Positions 61,888 to 64,000 of a stretch of 64,000 nt of DNA are shown here, piece after piece. The notes below the pieces were generated by a model. The model worked only from the letters and a program-made list of their open reading frames with translations. It was not told where the DNA came from and did no database searches. The position numbers and the translations under genes are program-made. This DNA is from Monilinia fructicola (lineage: Eukaryota; Ascomycota; Leotiomycetes; Helotiales; Sclerotiniaceae), in the NCBI GenBank assembly GCA_008692225.1, contig VICG01000006.1, forward strand, positions 1,617,501 through 1,681,500, written 5' to 3'. The number at the start of each line of letters is the position of its first letter. Position 1 is the stretch's first letter.

Positions 61888-62993
61888 ATGGCTAAACCTC
61901 TCCCAATCTGCGCCGACTTGATCGATTGCAACTATGCTGTCGCTGGGCAGTAAGTGCCAAATTTTTCTTCCATCTTTATGAGGATTTATCTTTTAACCCT
62001 CAAACAGTGACGGCACTCTTTCCGACGTTGATGGCGAACTGTTCATCAAACCGTGCACCAATACCGAGATCGCATTTTATAATGATTCCATAGCAAACCA
62101 CCCAGACTTTTACGATTTTTATGCCAACCTTCCTGGGGACTTTGCAGCTAGATGAGGACCAGAAGAAAACAATCGAAGAGAAGAGGGAGGAGTTGATCGC
62201 CCAGCATGCAATCCCTGAAGTATCTTACCCAGGGAGAACCAACGGGAAGAGAATCGCGACCAATCAAGCAGTGGTTCTCGAGAATGCGTCACACGGATTT
62301 GTCAAGCCCAATATTCTCGACGTTAAACTCGGTGTACGATTATGGGCAGACGATGCTCATCAAGACAAGAAGACAAGATTTGACAAAGTGACGGAACAGA
62401 CCACGCACAAGGAATTCGGATTTCGAATCGCCGGCATGAGGGTATGGCAAGGTCCCGATGCCCGAGGCAACGATATAGATGAGGATGGCTATAGAATTTA
62501 CAATAAAGACTACGGGAGGTTCGAAGTAAATAATGGCAACGTTCACGAGGCATTTAAGAATTTCATCTTTACCGCATCGGCGGGGATCGACAAAGAGCTG
62601 GGACAATTAATCTCTCAAGCATTTCTCACAGATTTGTTGAGGATACAAGATGTCTTGGAAAGTCAGGAGAGCAGAATGTATTCTGCTAGTCTCTTATTCG
62701 TTTTTGAGGGTGATGGAAAAGCGTTGCGCGCTGCAATGGAAGAAGCCAGCCGGACCCCCCCTCGGACCATGATTGAACATGCATCCTCGTCGTCTGGAGA
62801 GACCCTATCATCCTTTGAGGATGAGGAGGAGGATGACGGTGATATGGAAGAGGAACCTTTCCCAAAGATATATGCTTTAAAAGTCATAGATTTTGCTCAT
62901 GCGCAATGGACGCCTGGTTTGGGACCAGATTACAACTCTCTTGTGGGAGTACGCAGCGTGGCAAAAATTCTGGAAACGCTGGCGGATTCATGA
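61888..62993 (+). CDS. ARG82: Inositol polyphosphate multikinase (IPMK/Arg82), one frameshift
   Basis: Exons 61888-61949 and 62008-62993 encode about 348 residues. It phosphorylates inositol trisphosphate and tetrakisphosphate on the way to inositol hexakisphosphate. Signatures: ADLIDCNYAVAGHDGTLSDV at the N-terminus; the substrate motif PNILDVKLG (PxxxDxKxG); GFRIAGMRVW; YSASLLFVFEGD, corresponding to the family SSLL block; and the metal-binding KVIDFAHAQW near the C-terminus. An acidic insert (SFEDEEEDDGDMEEE) separates the last two. The frame is broken by one extra T in the run 62116-62120, between PDFYDF and MPTFLGTLQL. As it stands the first frame ends at TGA 62153-62155. Arg82 in yeast also controls arginine genes; that role is not visible here. 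Confidence 0.92.
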
Positions 62994-64000
62994 TGATCAT
63001 GATGATCACAATGTTCAAAGGCATCTCGAGTATACCCTGCTATAGGAATGCTCTTGCCGTACAGGAGTTGCAGGCGTCATGGGGTTATTAGATGCAGGCA
63101 TATATATGGGAGTTGCTTGGACAGGGGCATACATCTACACATGAGCATGGCTGTTTATTACGATACCCCGTTGCAATTGGACATCTAGAAGTCTCCATAG
63201 CATATAATTTTGATTTTACTTTCCCTCTTCATCTCACCCGCTTTCGATGTGCTTCAACGATGACGTTCTCAACTTTTGCTACACACATACCCCTCGTGTA
63301 TATCTACGCTTGTGTATATCTACACTCATGTATACCTCAATATCTACACTCCCGTACATCTACTTGGTATTGTTTTGGGTCTATGCCGGGGTAAAAATCT
63401 ACAAAATAGTATACCTTTTAAATTCTTTTTTATATATTATAAAACTTTTATTTTTAGGAACTTAGATATATATTAAGCGTTTATTTTTTAACTTAATAAT
63501 ACTATAAAGCATTATTTATAATTTTTAATGAATTTGTTAATTTATTATGATTTTTTAAAATAAGTTTCATTTTCAGTTAATTTTTAGCCCGGCATTGACC
63601 CAAAACAACGCCAAGTAGATGGATGTGACGGTCGACACGACCGACACGGAAGGAGTCGGCGATGGAGCCGACGCCTTTGGCATGTCGGCAAGGACGACGC
63701 TGCTAGCGTTGCCAATAACGTCGGCAAGAGCGGATATTATAGCTTTAGCTATAAGTAGATAGCGTTAGATAGCTTAATGAAGATTAGCTTTTACCATGAT
63801 ACACGTTTCCTGCCACTAGAGATCTCTTTTATGTGTAGTGTCGCTTAGCGTGATGAAATATCACATACCTAAGGCACGTGATATTCGTCACATATCTAAA
63901 AGAATTTGAAAATCTTAAATGTTGAATTTATAGTATTTATAATAAAATGTAGAATTATATTTTCATATATATAAATATAAATTTTAAGTATTATTATTTA
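62994..64000. other. AT-rich end with GC-rich island
   Basis: 63000-63400 is a mixed 3' flank. 63410-63590 and 63890-64000 are nearly pure A/T. Between them, 63588-63780 is abruptly GC-rich, with CGACACGACCGACACGG, GTCGGC at 63655 and 63683, and GCCGACGCC. It then holds the inverted pair TATAGCTTTAGCTATAAG (63738-63755). No ORF is recognisable. A transposon or repeat remnant seems likely. Confidence 0.55.

Overview
This is fungal nuclear DNA. Genes have short GT-AG introns (about 45-125 nt), the intergenic DNA is AT-rich and full of simple repeats, and the proteins are of filamentous-ascomycete type. These include a 1,530-residue sulfite reductase beta subunit, an external NADH dehydrogenase with an EF-hand, the IPC-synthase subunit Kei1, the RNAi chaperone subunit Arb1, and a LysM/mucin-like secreted protein. 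My best guess is a leotiomycete close to Botrytis, Sclerotinia or Monilinia; that is inference from protein style, not from a marker gene. I see no rRNA, tRNA, CRISPR array, prophage or complete transposon.

Layout. 0.5-6.2 kb: Nudix thiamine-diphosphate-type hydrolase (+), alpha/beta hydrolase (-), decayed amino-acid transporter (-). 7.4-22.6 kb is clean gene space: sulfite reductase beta (-), Kei1 (-), Ypt6 (-) sharing a 326-bp divergent promoter with Nop53 (+), an unidentified broken locus near 18-19.3 kb, and a CLC chloride transporter (+). 23-39 kb: nucleoside deoxyribosyltransferase-like gene (+), NAD(P)-dependent epimerase (-), a 3.7-kb gene-poor stretch, lactonase (+), external NADH dehydrogenase (-), Gid8 (-) divergent from uridine kinase/UPRT Urk1 (+). 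40-54 kb: LysM repeat protein (+), small probable mitochondrial protein (+), acidic conserved hypothetical protein (-), aldo-keto reductase (-), monocarboxylate-type MFS transporter (+). 54-64 kb: C-rich low-complexity DNA, an AT-rich tandem duplication (RIP-like composition), Arb1 (-), a microsatellite-rich gap, inositol polyphosphate multikinase (+), and an AT-rich end holding a GC-rich island.

The genes are mostly unrelated housekeeping functions (sulfur assimilation, sphingolipid synthesis, vesicle traffic, ribosome biogenesis, respiration, glucose-induced protein degradation, pyrimidine salvage, inositol phosphates) and do not form a biosynthetic cluster. The most striking property is technical or evolutionary. 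Roughly half of the genes, most of them beyond 23 kb, carry one to five single-base frameshifts, nearly all in short homopolymer runs, while codons on both sides remain clearly coding. I read this mainly as uncorrected homopolymer error in the assembly. The amino-acid transporter at 4.7-6.2 kb differs: it also has substitution-type stop codons and looks like a true pseudogene. I found no convincing new biological system; the LysM/tandem-repeat protein is the most interesting single gene.
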